Below, one piece after another: positions 12,031 to 23,938 of a stretch of 64,000 bases of DNA. The notes under the pieces were generated by a model. It was given only the letters and a program-made list of their open reading frames with translations. It had not been told where the DNA came from and did not search any database. Position 1 is the first letter of the stretch. Each line of letters begins with the position of its first letter. Both the position numbers and the translations under genes were made by a program. The DNA comes from Craterostigma plantagineum (taxonomy: Eukaryota; Streptophyta; Magnoliopsida; Lamiales; Linderniaceae): positions 1-64,000 of the forward strand of contig JAPQWV010000749.1 of NCBI GenBank assembly GCA_027422505.1, given 5' to 3'.

Positions 12031-13112
12031 AATCGCCTAAGTGAATATTTATTGAAAGAGGGCTATACAAATGATCAAATTTGCCCCTTGTATATTTATG
12101 AGGATATGTAAAAACGAATTTGCCATTATAGCAGTATATGTCTACGACATCAATATAGTTGGAACTCCTGAAGAGTGTCGAATGCGGTTAATTGTTTGAA
12201 AAAGGAGTTCGAAATGAAAGATCTCGATAAAACAAAATATTGTCTCAAACTGCAAATGAATATTTGAAGAATGGGAGATTTACATCAAGAAACTTATACG
12301 AAAACGTGTTGAAAAGGTTTTACATGGACAAAGCTCATCCACTGGATACTCCCATGATCGTCCGTTCATTAGACGTGAATAAATATCCGTTCAGACCACG
12401 TGAAAATGATGAAGAGATACTTGGTCCTGAAGTACCATATCTTAGTGCTATTGGAGCGCTAATATATCTTATAAGTCATACGCGACTGATATAGCATTTG
12501 CAGTAATTTATTGGCAAGATACAGTTCTTCGCCGACTCGTAGACATTGGACCAGAGTTAAACGAATATTTCGATACCTTCAAGGAACATCTGATATGGGA
12601 TTGTTCTTCTCTAATGAGTTGAAAACAGATTTAATTGGGTATGCAGATGTTGGATTCTTATCCGACCCACAAATGCACGATTGCATACGGATACTTATTT
12701 ACGTATGGTGGAACTGCTATTTCATGGCGAAAACAGAGTATAATTGCCACTTCATCTAATCACGAAATTTTAGCGATTCATGAAGCTAGCAGAGAATGTG
12801 CCTGGTTGCGATCGATTATTCCGCATATACAACAACTTGTGGATTATTATCGAAAAAGTTACTTTCAACGACATTATATGAAGATAATGCGGCATGCATT
12901 GCCCAATTAAAGAATGGATATATCAAAGGTGATAGAACAAAACATATATATACATTTTTCTTTACACATGAGCTGGAGAAAGTGGTGATATTCAAGTACA
13001 ACAAATGCGATCAAATAAAAATCTTGCAGATTTGTACACAAAAGCACTTCCCCCAATAATTTTCAGGAGGTTAGTATATGAAATTGGCATTCGAAGACTT
13101 AGAGATTTAAAA
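12031..13112 (+). pseudogene. Copia reverse transcriptase C-terminal half and RNase H
   Basis: Directly after the right target duplication the frame reads SEYLLKEGYTND, continuing RT across the insert, then AVYVDDINIVGTPEE (the YVDD catalytic box) near 12135-12180. RNase H blocks follow: GTAISWRKQSIIATSSNHE near 12710-12770, AACIAQLKNGYIKGDRTKHI near 12890-12950 and RLVYEIGIRRLRDLK before the end. Many stops. Several frames are needed to read it. Confidence 0.8.
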
Positions 13113-13251
13113 TGATGTCATCATCAGGCGGCGTAAATATGTGTTGCACTCTTTTTCCCTAACTATGATTTTTCCCATGTGATTTTCCCAGTAAGGTTTT
13201 TAATGAGGCAACAAGCTAAAACATATTCTTTGAAAAGCATCCAAGGGAGAG

Positions 13252-13594
13252 TATTATGAACAAATCATGATTCATCACAATGAATCATCAAAATTAAATC
13301 ATGATTATTAGTCACAGTGAATCATCAATATTGTGTGGTTAAATGTGGATGTTTTTGGAATATTAATGACTCATGAATTATGATAAGATGAGGTGTATAA
13401 AATATTGTACTTTTGTATCAGTTGTATAGATGATTAAATTGTATTTTAGTGTATGATTTTAGTATAAATAGGTGTTTTATGTTGCACTGTAAAGATATCA
13501 AAAGTATAGAAAATATATTATCTCCCTTTAAATTCTCTACTTATATTATTATTAAAATAGTCATAATATAAATCATAATAAATATTTCATAACA
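13252..13594 (+). repeat. Probable 3' LTR of the old copia element
   Basis: A purine tract (CCAAGGGAGAG, 13241-13251) precedes TATTATGA, and the block ends TTTCATAACA. With one change the ends pair as TGTTATGA/TCATAACA, and the position directly after RNase H and a purine tract fits a 343-bp LTR. No second copy is available for comparison. Confidence 0.6.
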
Positions 13595-14239
13595 AATTTA
13601 TTGATTTTGAGTTACAAAAAAAAAAAAAGATCAACGACAAGTTAACTTTTTTTGTTTAATATGCATCTTCCTACTTGCTCAAGAAAAGTCATTCTACACT
13701 GTACATGTATACAATGCGCACATTAGATAACCCTCCTTGCTCCTCAAGAAAAAGTCATATATAGTTCCACAAATCTTGGTATTTATCTTCCTTGCCGGAT
13801 TTTGTCTGATCTTTGAGTATTGTTTGTTGCCACGCTTGTTTTATTTTTTTCTTTGTTGTGTTGTACGCATTTCTCTTTGAGAGTTTTCGTCCCTATTAGA
13901 TGTTTTGATCGTATCTAAGAGGGCTTTGTAATATTTCTTGCGGATGATTGACATCTACTTTTATGCTTTCCAAGTCAACTGTTGTAGGTGAAGTGTTGCA
14001 ATTGAACTTAGACGTCTCCATCTTCATCACTGCTCTAATAAACTACAGAAATCAGAAATAATATCTCAATCTCAAACGTTTCTTCTATTGCTAAAACTAA
14101 TAATACTACTTTCGGTCAAGGTTTATATCCAACAACCAACCTAACCTAACAATGCTTGTACATAATATCGTTGACGTCTTCTCGTCTCCTCTCCTTAACA
14201 CGCCAAACTTCTTCTTCCACATGAACGAACAATCATTCC
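13595..14239. other. Upstream region of the LRK10L receptor kinase
   Basis: A/T-rich, with an A15 run near 13617. Part of it (CAAATCTTGGTATTTATC near 13770) recurs near 18805, upstream of the second kinase copy, so the duplicated segment began here. No distinct promoter element can be assigned. Confidence 0.5.
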
Positions 14240-16612
14240 ATGGATAGTTACAGAAACTTCTTCACAATCATGCTTATGTTCTTTGCCATGTTATTACAAC
14301 AACCTCAACAAGGCTCGAGCAGTCAAGAACTCTATCAAACATGCGTCGACGAATTCACATGCGGCAAAAATATCAGCGGCATAAAGTACCCTTTTCGAGG
14401 AATCAACGACCCTCCTTACTGCGGCTATCGCAGCTTGGTTCTAGCATGTAAAGATAATGATCAGACGAGCATAGAGATCATGGGGATTAACTACACTGTC
14501 CTGGAAATTAACCCATCTGCCCAAACCATGGTTATTGCAAGGGAAGATCTCGTGGATGGCCAGTTAAGCTGTCCTCAAGAAATGGTCAACTCCACCATGG
14601 ACGGTAATCTCTTCGACTACAGTACTAGAGAGGATTTAACCAACGTCACCTTCTTGTATGGCTGCCCTGATAATATAAAATCATACCCTGGACAAAACTA
14701 CGTTACTTGTGGGAATCGGGGAAGTAAGGTACCCGTGCTGCCCGGAATTATCGGGCCAGGAGATTGCGAGAAATCCGTCGTGGTTCCAGTGAATGTGAGC
14801 TTTCGTGTAGTTTCAGGGGACTATGTGAATACGACGAGCCTGGATAGGGCTCTAAAGCAAGGTTTTGAGGTTAGGTACAGCGTTGAAGACGATGAGAAGA
14901 AGTGCAGCGATTGTCTTGGCTCGAATGGTAGGTGTGGGTTCGATCTTCAGACGAATAAGACGACTTGCTTTTGTAAGGATCCGCCTTATGTTTCTGATAC
15001 TTGTCATATGGTTAGCTCCAGCTCGCCGCCGGCGGTTGGTTCGCCTGAGGAGAAAGCTCAGGGTATGTATGTGTATGTATGTATGCATGTAATCAAATGT
15101 TCTTCACTCTTGCCTGCTATATATACATAACACATTATTTTTTGATCTTCATCGGTGCAGAACGAGGAAAGCGTTCGCCCAGAGGAAGGGACGTAGGTAA
15201 AATTTTCAGATCATTTTTCTCTCATTAACTGCTTGAAAAACAGCATCTTTATGTGGATCTCCTCTGTTTTTTACAGCCTTGTACACAGGGATAGCTGGTG
15301 CAGTTCTTGCTGCTGCTATATTGGGATGCTTAGTTCTCTACTGCAAACAGAGGAAGAAACAGAGAGTCGTTGCTCAGGCTTCGAACAAGGAACTTAAGGC
15401 TATTCCCTCGTCAAAAAAGGCTCTAATTTCCCCCCATTCGACTAGCATTTCGAGCATTGTACCTTCTTCGAAATCATCACAGTCTAATCTCGGAAGGAGC
15501 TGTTCTTATTACGGAGTGCCCATCTTCGACTACGCAGAGCTCGAACGAGCGACCAACAACTTCGATTCTTCCCGAGAACTGGGCGACGGCGGATTTGGTA
15601 CTGTGTACTACGGTAAGAATCAGTTCTTTTTTTCTTTCTGAGTTTTTTTTCGACCCACAAAAAAATAAGATTGCAATTTTATTCATATACGCTTACGATC
15701 TGAGCAGGGTTATTGCCAGATGGTCAAGAAGTAGCGATAAAGCTCCTTTACGAGCACAATTTCAGAAGGGTAGAGCAGTTCATGAACGAAATCAAGATCC
15801 TTACAAAGCTTTCCCACGACAACCTAGTAAAGCTCTACGGGTGCACTTCTAGAAGGTCCCGCGAGCTTATCCTCGTCTACGAATACGTCCCCAATGGAAC
15901 CGTCGCCGACCACTTACACGGCAACGCCAACAACCCACCGCTGCCGTGGCCCGTCCGCCTGAACATCGCCGTCGAAACGGCCAAGGCGTTGGCCTACCTC
16001 CACAAATCGGACATCGTACACAGAGACGTTAAGACCAACAACATACTCCTAGACAGGGGATTCCATGTAAAGTCGCCGACTTTGGTCTGTCTCGACTGTT
16101 CCCCTGCAACGCCACCCACGTCTCCACCGCGCCGCAGGGGACGCCGGGCTACGTCGACCCAGAATATTACCAGTGCTATAAGGTCACGGAGAAGAGCGAC
16201 GTCTACAGTTTCGGAGTCGTCTTAATCGAGCTCATATCTTCGTTGCCGGCGGTGGATGTTGGGCGGAGTAGGGGCGACGTGAACCTTTCGACCATGGCGG
16301 TGAGTAAGATTCAGAGCCGTAGGATGGAAGAGCTCTTCGATTCGAGGCTGGGCTTTGAAAGGGACGCCGAGGTGAGGGCGATGATGGGTTCGGTCGGCGA
16401 GCTGGCGTTTTAGGTGCTTGCAGCAAGAGGGAGATATGAGGCCTTCGATGCAAGACGTTCTTGAGAGTTTGGTGAGGATTAATAAGGGCCGTCCATTGGA
16501 TTTGGATGGTGGTGATTGTACGGTGGAGATTGTTGATATTTCCATGGAGGAAGGTGATGATGACGTGGCGTTGTCTTCTTCTTCGGATTCGACGCCGTTG
16601 AATCCTGCTTAG
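14240..16612 (+). CDS. LRK10L/WAK-like receptor kinase (four exons, two frame lesions)
   Basis: Exons 14240-15062, 15161-15196, 15277-15612 and 15708-16612 have consistent GT/AG phases and give about 700 residues, normal for LEAF RUST 10 DISEASE-RESISTANCE LOCUS-like kinases. Order: signal peptide (residues 1-25); GUB_WAK_bind domain ([12 protein letters not shown]...CGY); WAK_assoc domain ending [13 protein letters not shown]...CFC; a membrane segment ([18 protein letters not shown]) followed by basic residues; kinase with [27 protein letters not shown], then DFG and [14 protein letters not shown]. It should act at the plasma membrane, probably with a wall ligand. A lost A near 16068 shifts frame just before DFG and an extra T near 16413 shifts it again before CLQQEG. 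Both are homopolymer changes and the paralogue at 19.0 kb has the first one intact, so sequencing error or recent loss are both possible. Confidence 0.85.
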
Positions 16613-17442
16613 TATTTTGTCGTCTGTGGTTCTTATGGGAAGTGTTTGATGGTATATATTATTTTATTTCTCATTGGATTGGAGATTATTGTACTGAAGA
16701 TGTGTGTTTTTCTTCGGAGGATCTTAAGATGTGTATTTAATTATGCAAGTTAGAGTATATAAGTATAAAAAATTTTCTCATTGCATGTAATGTAGTCAAA
16801 GAGGGTTCATGCATGCTTTTGACAGTTCTTACAATCGGGATTTATACATTTTGAAACACTCTTTGGCAAATGTCCTTAAAAAAGTCTCCCTCAAATTCAA
16901 ACTTAATTTTTGACCACCATCAACCAAGAAAGGAGAAATCTGCGCTCCTCGTAAGTTTCGCTGGAATGGCCGTATGATCTCATAATTAATTCACAAGAGC
17001 AAACTCAGATAGGAGTGACGTAATAATTCCTTCTACCTATCGTCTTCTTTCCGTAGGGTATGTCCATGTTGCTGCTTTCACCGACTTTCTCATGGCAAGC
17101 AAGCTCTGGCTCCTTAATCAGGCACACTTGTTGAACTTGGCACTGTTCTGTAAGCACTTGTTGTAATGATAGTTTTCCCCTGAAAGTTGAACTGTGTAAT
17201 GACACTGATAGTTTTCCCTTGGAAAACTACTTTTGAATATTTTTATTTTATTATAATACACTGCTGCAATAAATTACAAAAATCAGAAAACAATACTTGA
17301 TGAAAACCAATGTGATTACTTCTATTACTACTACTAGTCATGAATCCGAGTTTATTTTATAAATTCAGACAGGCCACGATTATATTTGGACTACTACTGC
17401 TACTACCTAATATATTATATGTATATATATATATATAGGGTC
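16613..17442. other. 3' region of the receptor kinase gene and spacer
   Basis: 16613-16940 is the 3' flank of the receptor kinase; it recurs at 19796-20080 with about the same spacing. The rest is A/T-rich, with a short TA run near 17420. No further gene seen. Confidence 0.5.
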
Positions 17443-18650
17443 CTAGGAGGAAGAAAATAGGGCAATCATCACCACTGCTGCACAACAAAAGGTGCCGAAT
17501 GCCTTCATGGCGTTGTTGAGCTTAACATAATAGAGCTCATCCTCTTCTTCTTGTTTAGAATGACTACCCAGCGACACTAAGGATTCGACGTGAGGGCATG
17601 CAATGTCTAGCACATCCAAGTCATCATCGATACGAATCAGACTCATCCTCTCATGAACCGCCAGAGTAGGATTATTATTTGCATCTTGTTTGTAAAAGTA
17701 TAGCACGAAATTCGATCCACAAACATCGAGACGAATCAGAACATCGACGTCAACTTTAGCCATACGAGCCCAACAGTTGTTTTCTGCTAGTAGTGTCCAT
17801 ATACAAACGCTGATGTCCGGGTAGTCGGAAGAAATAGATAGCACGCACAGTTTTTTCCCGCCGTGAAGTGCTCCCAAGCACGACAGCGGTTTCACAAAAC
17901 CCTCGGGAAGCTGCAGCTCCTTCCCAAACGCCTCCTTCTCCAAGTCGAACGAAACGATTCTCCATCCCATTTGTTGCTGCTGTTGGGGACATAGAATCCT
18001 CTCAGCCAGTAGAGAACGCCGCCTGCATATCTCGCCACGGTGTCCGTCCACGTTTCGAGCATATAATCGTCGTCGACCGTCGTCCAGCGATCCTTTCTCA
18101 AACTGTAGACGCTGGCCTTGCACCGGTAGAAGTACTTACCGTCGATTTGGACTCTTTGGTCGTCGTACGACAGCGCAGAAACCTTGTAGTCGTCGCTCGA
18201 CTCTACGTAGCCGAACCCGCAAGACGACGGCAACAGAACCGACCCGTCATTATTATTATTTTTTATGATCGGCGGCGGCGGAGGCAACTTTTTGAACTTT
18301 CTGGTGGATGGGTTCAACAAGGTCATGTCCTTTATTCGAAAAGTATTGTTCGTACCTTTTGATGATGAGAAAAAGCATGCCAGGCCATTACATGATCTCA
18401 AGGCCCATAAATCTCTTCCACGTAATAGCAGAAAGCTTTTCTGGATCTCCCCCCTATGGATAAAACGCCGTCGTCCTAGTCGGCGTTTGCCGAGATGCTC
18501 TTTGGCGAAGCTCTCGCTTGAGATCAGACAATGCCACGATTTCGCGACGCACCGAAATCTTAACAGGGACTTCACGGATGTTACCCTCGTTAAGATTTCT
18601 CGGATCAGCTCTTCAGGGAAGAAACGATGATGATCAGTAGTCGACAACAT
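17443..18650 (-). CDS. F-box protein with FBA-type domain (one frameshift)
   Basis: A single exon starting at 18650. The N-terminal F-box (FFPEELIREILTRVTSVKSL, FRCVAKSWHCLI) would bind SKP1 in an SCF ubiquitin ligase; the F-box-associated region (NPSTRKFKKLP, GFGYVESSDDYKV, LEKEAFGKELQLPEGF, CIWTL) would bind substrate. Total length is about 400 residues, normal for the family. The frame changes around 17950-18020, between YWL and the RIVSFDLEKE segment, so the protein is read as an 18650-17892 part and a 18123-17443 part. The C-terminus ends in an unusual hydrophobic tail (CCAAVVMIALF). It lies between the two receptor kinase copies on the opposite strand. Substrate unknown. Confidence 0.8.
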
Positions 18651-19024
18651 TGTGAATCAGAACACCAAGGGAGTGATTGCTTTCAATTCCCTTTTAAAGA
18701 TCGAAACTTGTTGGGCAAGAAAATATATTTATTAATTTTGAAATCCTCCAAAGTTAATATGCAACTTGCTGCTAAAAAAAAAAAGATTTCGGAAATCCAC
18801 CAATCTTGGTATTTATTATCTTCCTTGCCTGATATGGTATCACGTGCTTTCCTATTTATTAATTAATTAATTAATATGCATTACTGAATACTTATATAGA
18901 TTTATTTCCAATACACTTTAAATTCAAAATTATATAAAAAGTTACCATCTCGATCCATTGTCATATAATTTTATATGTAGTTATCTTAGTAAAGTTTAGG
19001 TATCCGCTTGTTTAACGGAAGGTA
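18651..19024. other. Spacer; start of the duplicated segment
   Basis: 18800-18840 repeats sequence found near 13770, upstream of the receptor kinase. After that comes A/T-rich sequence with a TTAA repeat; then kinase-coding sequence begins abruptly at about 19025, so the ectodomain and membrane exons were lost in this copy. Confidence 0.5.
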
Positions 19025-19795
19025 GAAGTAGCGATAAAGCTCCTTTACGAGCACAATTTCAGAAGGGTAGAGCAGTTCATGAACGAGATCAAGATCCTTA
19101 CAAAGCTTTCCCACGACAACCTAGTAAAGCTCTACGGCTGCACTTCTAGAAGGTCCCGCGAGCTTATCCTCGTCTACGAATACGTCCCTAATGGAACCGT
19201 CGCCGACCACTTACACGGCGAGCACGCCAACAACCCACCCCTGCCGTGGCCCGTCCGCGTGAACATCGCCGTCGAAACGGCCAAGGCGTTGGCCTACCTC
19301 CACAAATCGACCTCCACAAATCGGACATCGTAAGCAGAGACGTTAAGACCAACAACATACTCCTATACAGGGAATTCCATGTAAAAGTCGCAGACTTTGG
19401 GCCGTCTCGATTGTTTCCCTGCAACGCCTTGTGTGAACCTTTCGACCATGGCCGTGAGTAAGATTCAGGACCATGGCCGTGAGTAAGATTCAGGAGACGT
19501 AGGATGGACGAGCTCTTCGATTCGAGGCTGGGCTTTGAAAAGGATGGAGAAGTGAGGACGACGATGGGTTCGGTGGGTGAGCTGGCGTTTATGGGTGTTT
19601 GCAGCAAGAGGGAGAAATGAGGCCTTCGATGGAAGAAGTTCTTGAGAGTTTTCTGAGGATTACTAAGGGCCGTCGATTGGATTTGGATGGTGGTGATTGT
19701 ACGGTGAGATTGTTGATATTTCCATGGAAGAGGTGATTGATGATGACGTCGCTTTGTCTTCTTCTTCGGATTCGACGCCGTTGAACCATGCTTAG
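19025..19795 (+). pseudogene. Partial tandem copy of the LRK10L kinase domain
   Basis: Nearly identical to 15728-16612 of the receptor kinase, but it starts inside the kinase at EVAIK and has no ectodomain, membrane span or glycine loop. Further damage: a 15-bp duplication around CCTCCACAAATCG (19300-19325); HRD changed (cataca to taagca near 19331); about 165 bp missing after CCCTGCAACGCC (19420), which removes the activation segment and APE region; a 25-bp tandem repeat GACCATGGCCGTGAGTAAGA... at 19445-19493. It keeps the A4 run and the DFG frame that the main copy has lost. Not a functional kinase. Confidence 0.9.
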
Positions 19796-20148
19796 TTTCT
19801 TGTCGGCTGTGATTCTTAGGGGAAGTGTTTGATGGTATATATTATTTTAATTCACATTGGATTGGATTGGAGAGTATTGTATTGAAGGTGTATTTAATTA
19901 TGTAAGTGAGAGTTGTAAAAAAGATTTTTCTCATTGCATGTTATGTAGTCAAAGAGGTTCATGCGTGCTTTTGACCATTCTTACAATCGGGATTCATACA
20001 TTTTGAAACGTTCTTGGCAAATGTCCTAAAAAAATCTCCCACAAAATCAAACTTAACGTTTGACCATCAACCAAGAAAAAAACACATCTTTAGTTTAACG
20101 TATTTGAGTTGTGAACTTTTTCCTCGAAATAGTACACCGCATACACAT

Positions 20149-20203
<55 letters not shown>

Positions 20204-20281
20204 GAAAGAAAGAATAAAGGAATTGTAGAGAAAGGAAATCTCTCTCGTCCCATACATCAATCATATCATATTCATACACAC
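19796..20281. other. 3' flank of the kinase copy and (TA)n repeat
   Basis: 19796-20080 matches the 3' flank of the first receptor copy, defining the right limit of the tandem duplication near 20080. 20153-20198 is a TA microsatellite. The rest is the leader of the next gene. Confidence 0.6.
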
Positions 20282-20671
20282 ATGGAACTTATTTCCAATA
20301 AAACATGGAGCATACGTCGAAGAGGATACAACAAGCTATCATCGTCTAAGGGAAAGAGAAACATCAAGACTGTAAAACTTAACAGCAAGGGCCAACGCCG
20401 TTCATGGAGGATAAGGATAGTCCCAAAACTGCGCTTGGCCAAAGCTTCGCCGGCCAAGCTATGGCGGAGATTCAAGAACGCTTACGTAAAGATGATGCTC
20501 AAGTTCGCAAACACAGTTGGGACATCGAACAGTGGAAACATGTTTGGTCAGAGAAGGATCCCTGGCGATCGTACGGACGTGTCTTATTCTAGAAGTGAGT
20601 TTGAGAACAGATTGATTCTTGAGATATACAAGTCTATGGTTTCTTCTGTCGAGTTGGGGTATAATAAATAA
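20282..20671 (+). CDS. Small basic plant protein, function unknown
   Basis: One open frame of 129 codons, uninterrupted. It is Lys/Arg-rich. The central part (RRSWRIRIVPKLRLA...SPAKLWRRFKNAYVKMML) resembles a class of short plant proteins with a WRI-PKLRL and KLWxxxxNAYV-MM pattern and no known function; I recall the pattern but cannot name the family. No signal peptide or membrane span. The start is the first ATG after a pyrimidine/A-rich leader. No partner can be inferred from neighbours. Confidence 0.55.
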   Translation: MELISNKTWSIRRRGYNKLSSSKGKRNIKTVKLNSKGQRRSWRIRIVPKLRLAKASPAKLWRRFKNAYVKMMLKFANTVGTSNSGNMFGQRRIPGDRTDVSYSRSEFENRLILEIYKSMVSSVELGYNK

Positions 20672-21162
20672 TTTTTTTCTGTTTTTATTATCACATGTGG
20701 ATCTCCCTATGATCGAATCAACCACACAAAAAATGTGTATTGCCATGAATTGATTTACACCAAATAATGGCATGGTGTATCATTTTTTGAAGATATTACA
20801 ATTGCTCATAAGAAGTAGAAAAAAAAATTGTAAATCACTTGCACTAGTTAAACAAAATTGGATATTAAGATGTTGCTAGAATTTGTTGGCCTTTTGTTTT
20901 GCTCGTTGATTTTTCCATATGATACCTCTAACTAGGTTTGGCATTGACAAGTAGTTCGATCTATATCCTAATCAGTTAGGTCGAGTAATAAATTTGTCTA
21001 TTAGTAGGGGCCTCATATTCTTACATTCTATCGATTAATGTCGCACTTGCCAGCAGTTTATTCGTCAACAAAAATACAAATTAGCAAACCACAAAATCAA
21101 ATTTCGTACACACGAAAACACATACGTAACATCACACGCTGGAGAATTGCTTAAATTTATTT
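20672..21162. other. Spacer between convergent genes
   Basis: A/T-rich 3' flanks of the small-protein gene and the methyltransferase. Nothing else recognised. Confidence 0.4.
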
Positions 21163-22586
21163 TCACACTCGCTTGAGAAATACGAAGTAACTATTCTCTT
21201 TCCAATAGCTGCTATCTATCAATATGGGACTCTTTGAAATCTTGTCCAAGTGAAGCTGAAACAGCTCATCTAAAATCCCACTCCCAAAATGCTCGTCCAC
21301 CATTCCCCCAACGACGGCCCTAAGATGGGCTGTGATCACCTCAGCCTTGGGCTTACTTCTCATCGCTCCGCCCAAGTTGGCCATTTTCACTATACGAAAC
21401 GAACCGTTCTCCTCTATCATGGCCTTCAACTCCGTCGGCGTTGGGTAGTAAAATGGCAAGTTGAACGAATCGACTTCTTCTTCCTTCACCTTTCCCTGCA
21501 TCAAATCAATCCGTCTCAGTTAGGATTTTATTTGTGTATGGTTATAGTAGGCTTAAATAATTTTTTCCTAAGGCGTGTGGAGTTACAGGCACATTGAACT
21601 TACGGGTTGACATCCTAGGGCTAATTAACAACCTTTCAGTTGAATAATTTATGACACTATACGCCATCCTCTAGATTTTGGTCAATAGGGGTTTCGACGT
21701 ATTATTTTGGGTTCTTGAGAATTTAGGAGATGTCATTATACGAATAATAACATTCAAAGTAAACAATTTTGCAACGAGGATTCAGGCTTATGACGTACCT
21801 AAATTGCTTAATTTTGAAAATTATTATGTCAATCATAAATTTTATATCCCTATAACGTCTCACCCGTGAATTACAGGACTAATAAGTATAAATCATATAT
21901 CAATTTTTAATTACCTCGAGAGCCAAGTCCTGGAGACAAGATCCAAGAATCTCGAACGTGACACCGATGCTAGACTCAGACAGTTCGACCCCCTCGGGAA
22001 ACCCTAGAATGGACAGCACCATCAACCCTCCATCCACAATCTCAACTCCCCTAGCATTCAAAAACCCTTCCATATCCCTTCCATACTGAGCCGAATATGC
22101 CTCCTTCACTTCTCTTTTAGCACCAGAGTAGTGAACCCTACTAGGGTTCATAACCCTAACCTTGTCGGGGATTTTCGAAAGCCAATGAAGGGCCGTGGAG
22201 CAGTGGGCGAAGTGGATAGTCCGTTTGGGGAATAACCGCCCGTGAAAGAACCGGGCACAGAAGCTGCAAAGTAATCGGGCTTGGAACGCATTAGGTTTTT
22301 GAATAGCTCGTTGAAGTCGTTGTCTATTAGGTCGTTGAAGAAAACTTGGAATTCGGGCGGGTCGTCGTCGGGTTTACCGGTCGCCCATTTGGTTCTGACC
22401 GCCTTGATGATGTTGGACACTGCTATGAACGCGTTGGGCCCTATCGAACATCCGAGATCTGCGATCGCAAATCGACGTCTGAGATCATCGGCTGCGCTGA
22501 GGTTCTTGATGGTAAGTTCTTGGATTAAATCCTCAGCGGAGATTATTATCTCCTTCTGCAAAATAAAATCATATGAAAATCAACGC

Positions 22587-22636
<50 letters not shown>

Positions 22637-22740
22637 GATCCGATCACCTGATACTCTGAGTTATGAGCATAGTTGTCTGGTGCATTACCACCCACCATGT
22701 GGTATTTGCATGGAGATTGATCTAATTTTACTTTATCCAT
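21163..22740 (-). CDS. SABATH-family carboxyl methyltransferase (one frameshift)
   Basis: Exons 22740-22648, 22555-21915 and 21495-21163 join in phase and give about 355 residues, normal for SABATH enzymes, which transfer a methyl group from S-adenosylmethionine to the carboxyl of small acids such as salicylate, benzoate, jasmonate or indole acetate. Visible: GGNAPDNYAHNSEYQKE at the N-terminus (substrate/SAM loop), DLGCSIGPNA (SAM motif), FQVFFNDLIDNDFNELF, PGSF, then HW-S-IP, and a C-terminus ending SYWKENSYFVFLKRV. One C is missing at about 22253, inside the PGSFHGRLFP-like stretch, and shifts frame. Intron 1 holds a TA microsatellite. The acid substrate cannot be told from the sequence. 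The lesion is homopolymeric and may be an error. Confidence 0.85.
22589..22634. repeat. (TA)n microsatellite in methyltransferase intron 1
   Basis: Pure TA dinucleotide run between the first and second coding exons. Confidence 0.95.
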
Positions 22741-23938
22741 TGATTTCTATCTTACATATGCTGGCTGCTAGCATGGCATTTACACTGTCGACTTTTTTAT
22801 TCATTTATGTGACATTGTCATTATTTTAGACAGTGGACAAATCAACTTTATCATCACTATAATTGATATAACACATAAAGAAACATAGCGATTTATTAAA
22901 TTTGTCCTTGCAAGATCATTTTCGTATAAGTCGTCATCTTGGTCGTATGTGTCTGATTTGATACCGTGGTCCAGTGAATTAGATTGCTTGGATTTGATTT
23001 CATTTTCCGTGATGTTATCTTAAAAATAAAATAATCGTAGCAAATAATTAAGATACGCAAGAATAATTGACATGCATGTATGTATAAATAAACTAGTCGT
23101 ATACGTACAATCTAGGGCTTCTCCGCGTGGGCTCAAAAACCAACCCAATCGATTGTTTCAACCCAATAAACGTACCCAATTCCCATCACTTGCAATATCG
23201 AATCATGTAAAGGTATTAGTTTTTATCAATTACAATTTTTTCAATATTCTTTCTTGATACGCTGCTGTCTATAAAATTTTTATGTATGTTTTGCAATTTT
23301 ATATGATTGGATTGAGTCTAAAACTTGTTGGTACTTCACTATCACATGCACGATTGAAAGCTATATTTAGTAATAATCAAACGTCTAAACTCTCAAAGTA
23401 AAGTTGGCGAAAATCAGTTATTTTTCAGTTTGCACATTGCAAATGGGGCAAAAGCAAAACATTTCTCGGCTCAGACGTCAAAAGCTTTAACCTCCCAAAG
23501 TTGGTAGTTAGTTGAGTAGGCATAGTTAATTAATTTGTAAGTAAATTCTATTTTCGTTTTTTATTTCTCCTTCAGTCACGGATCTTCCATTATTGACTAC
23601 TTCATTCAATCTTCTCATTAATAGATAGTTAGGATGAAAGTCTAATAATTGCATCGTCGCGTCGCCACCAATTGATCCGAGATTCTAATCAATAAATCGG
23701 AAAATACGAAATAATTAGGGGTCCACACGATTACCAGCAATTCAACGATATTCGACCAACTGGAATTCCAGTTCATTCCAACAACTGGCTAAGGCTAACC
23801 ATAATATACTTACCAAATTGTAATAATAATGTCGTATTGCAGCGGAATGACACATTTACCCCTATCAGCAAGCATATATTATATATATACATACACAAAC
23901 CCACTCCATTTCCTTCCATCGAAAACTGTGAGACTAAA
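22741..23938. other. Divergent intergenic region (methyltransferase/PADRE promoters)
   Basis: No coding sequence recognised. It lies between two divergent genes and should hold both promoters. A TATA-like cluster (TATATTATATATATAC, about 23875-23890) lies some 50-65 bp upstream of the PADRE start codon. Confidence 0.5.

Larger units (their letters stand above)
5161..13594 (+). mobile_element. Old Ty1-copia retrotransposon, 5'-truncated, interrupted by a solo LTR
   Basis: Gag, protease, integrase, reverse transcriptase and RNase H follow in the order PR-IN-RT-RH, which defines Ty1-copia. All frames are broken by stops and indels. A 5' LTR was not found. The 3' LTR is probably 13252-13594. The element is split between 8587 and 12031 by a younger insertion; removing it makes RT continuous in its original phase. 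Heavy decay and the nested insert show that it is old. Confidence 0.85.
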
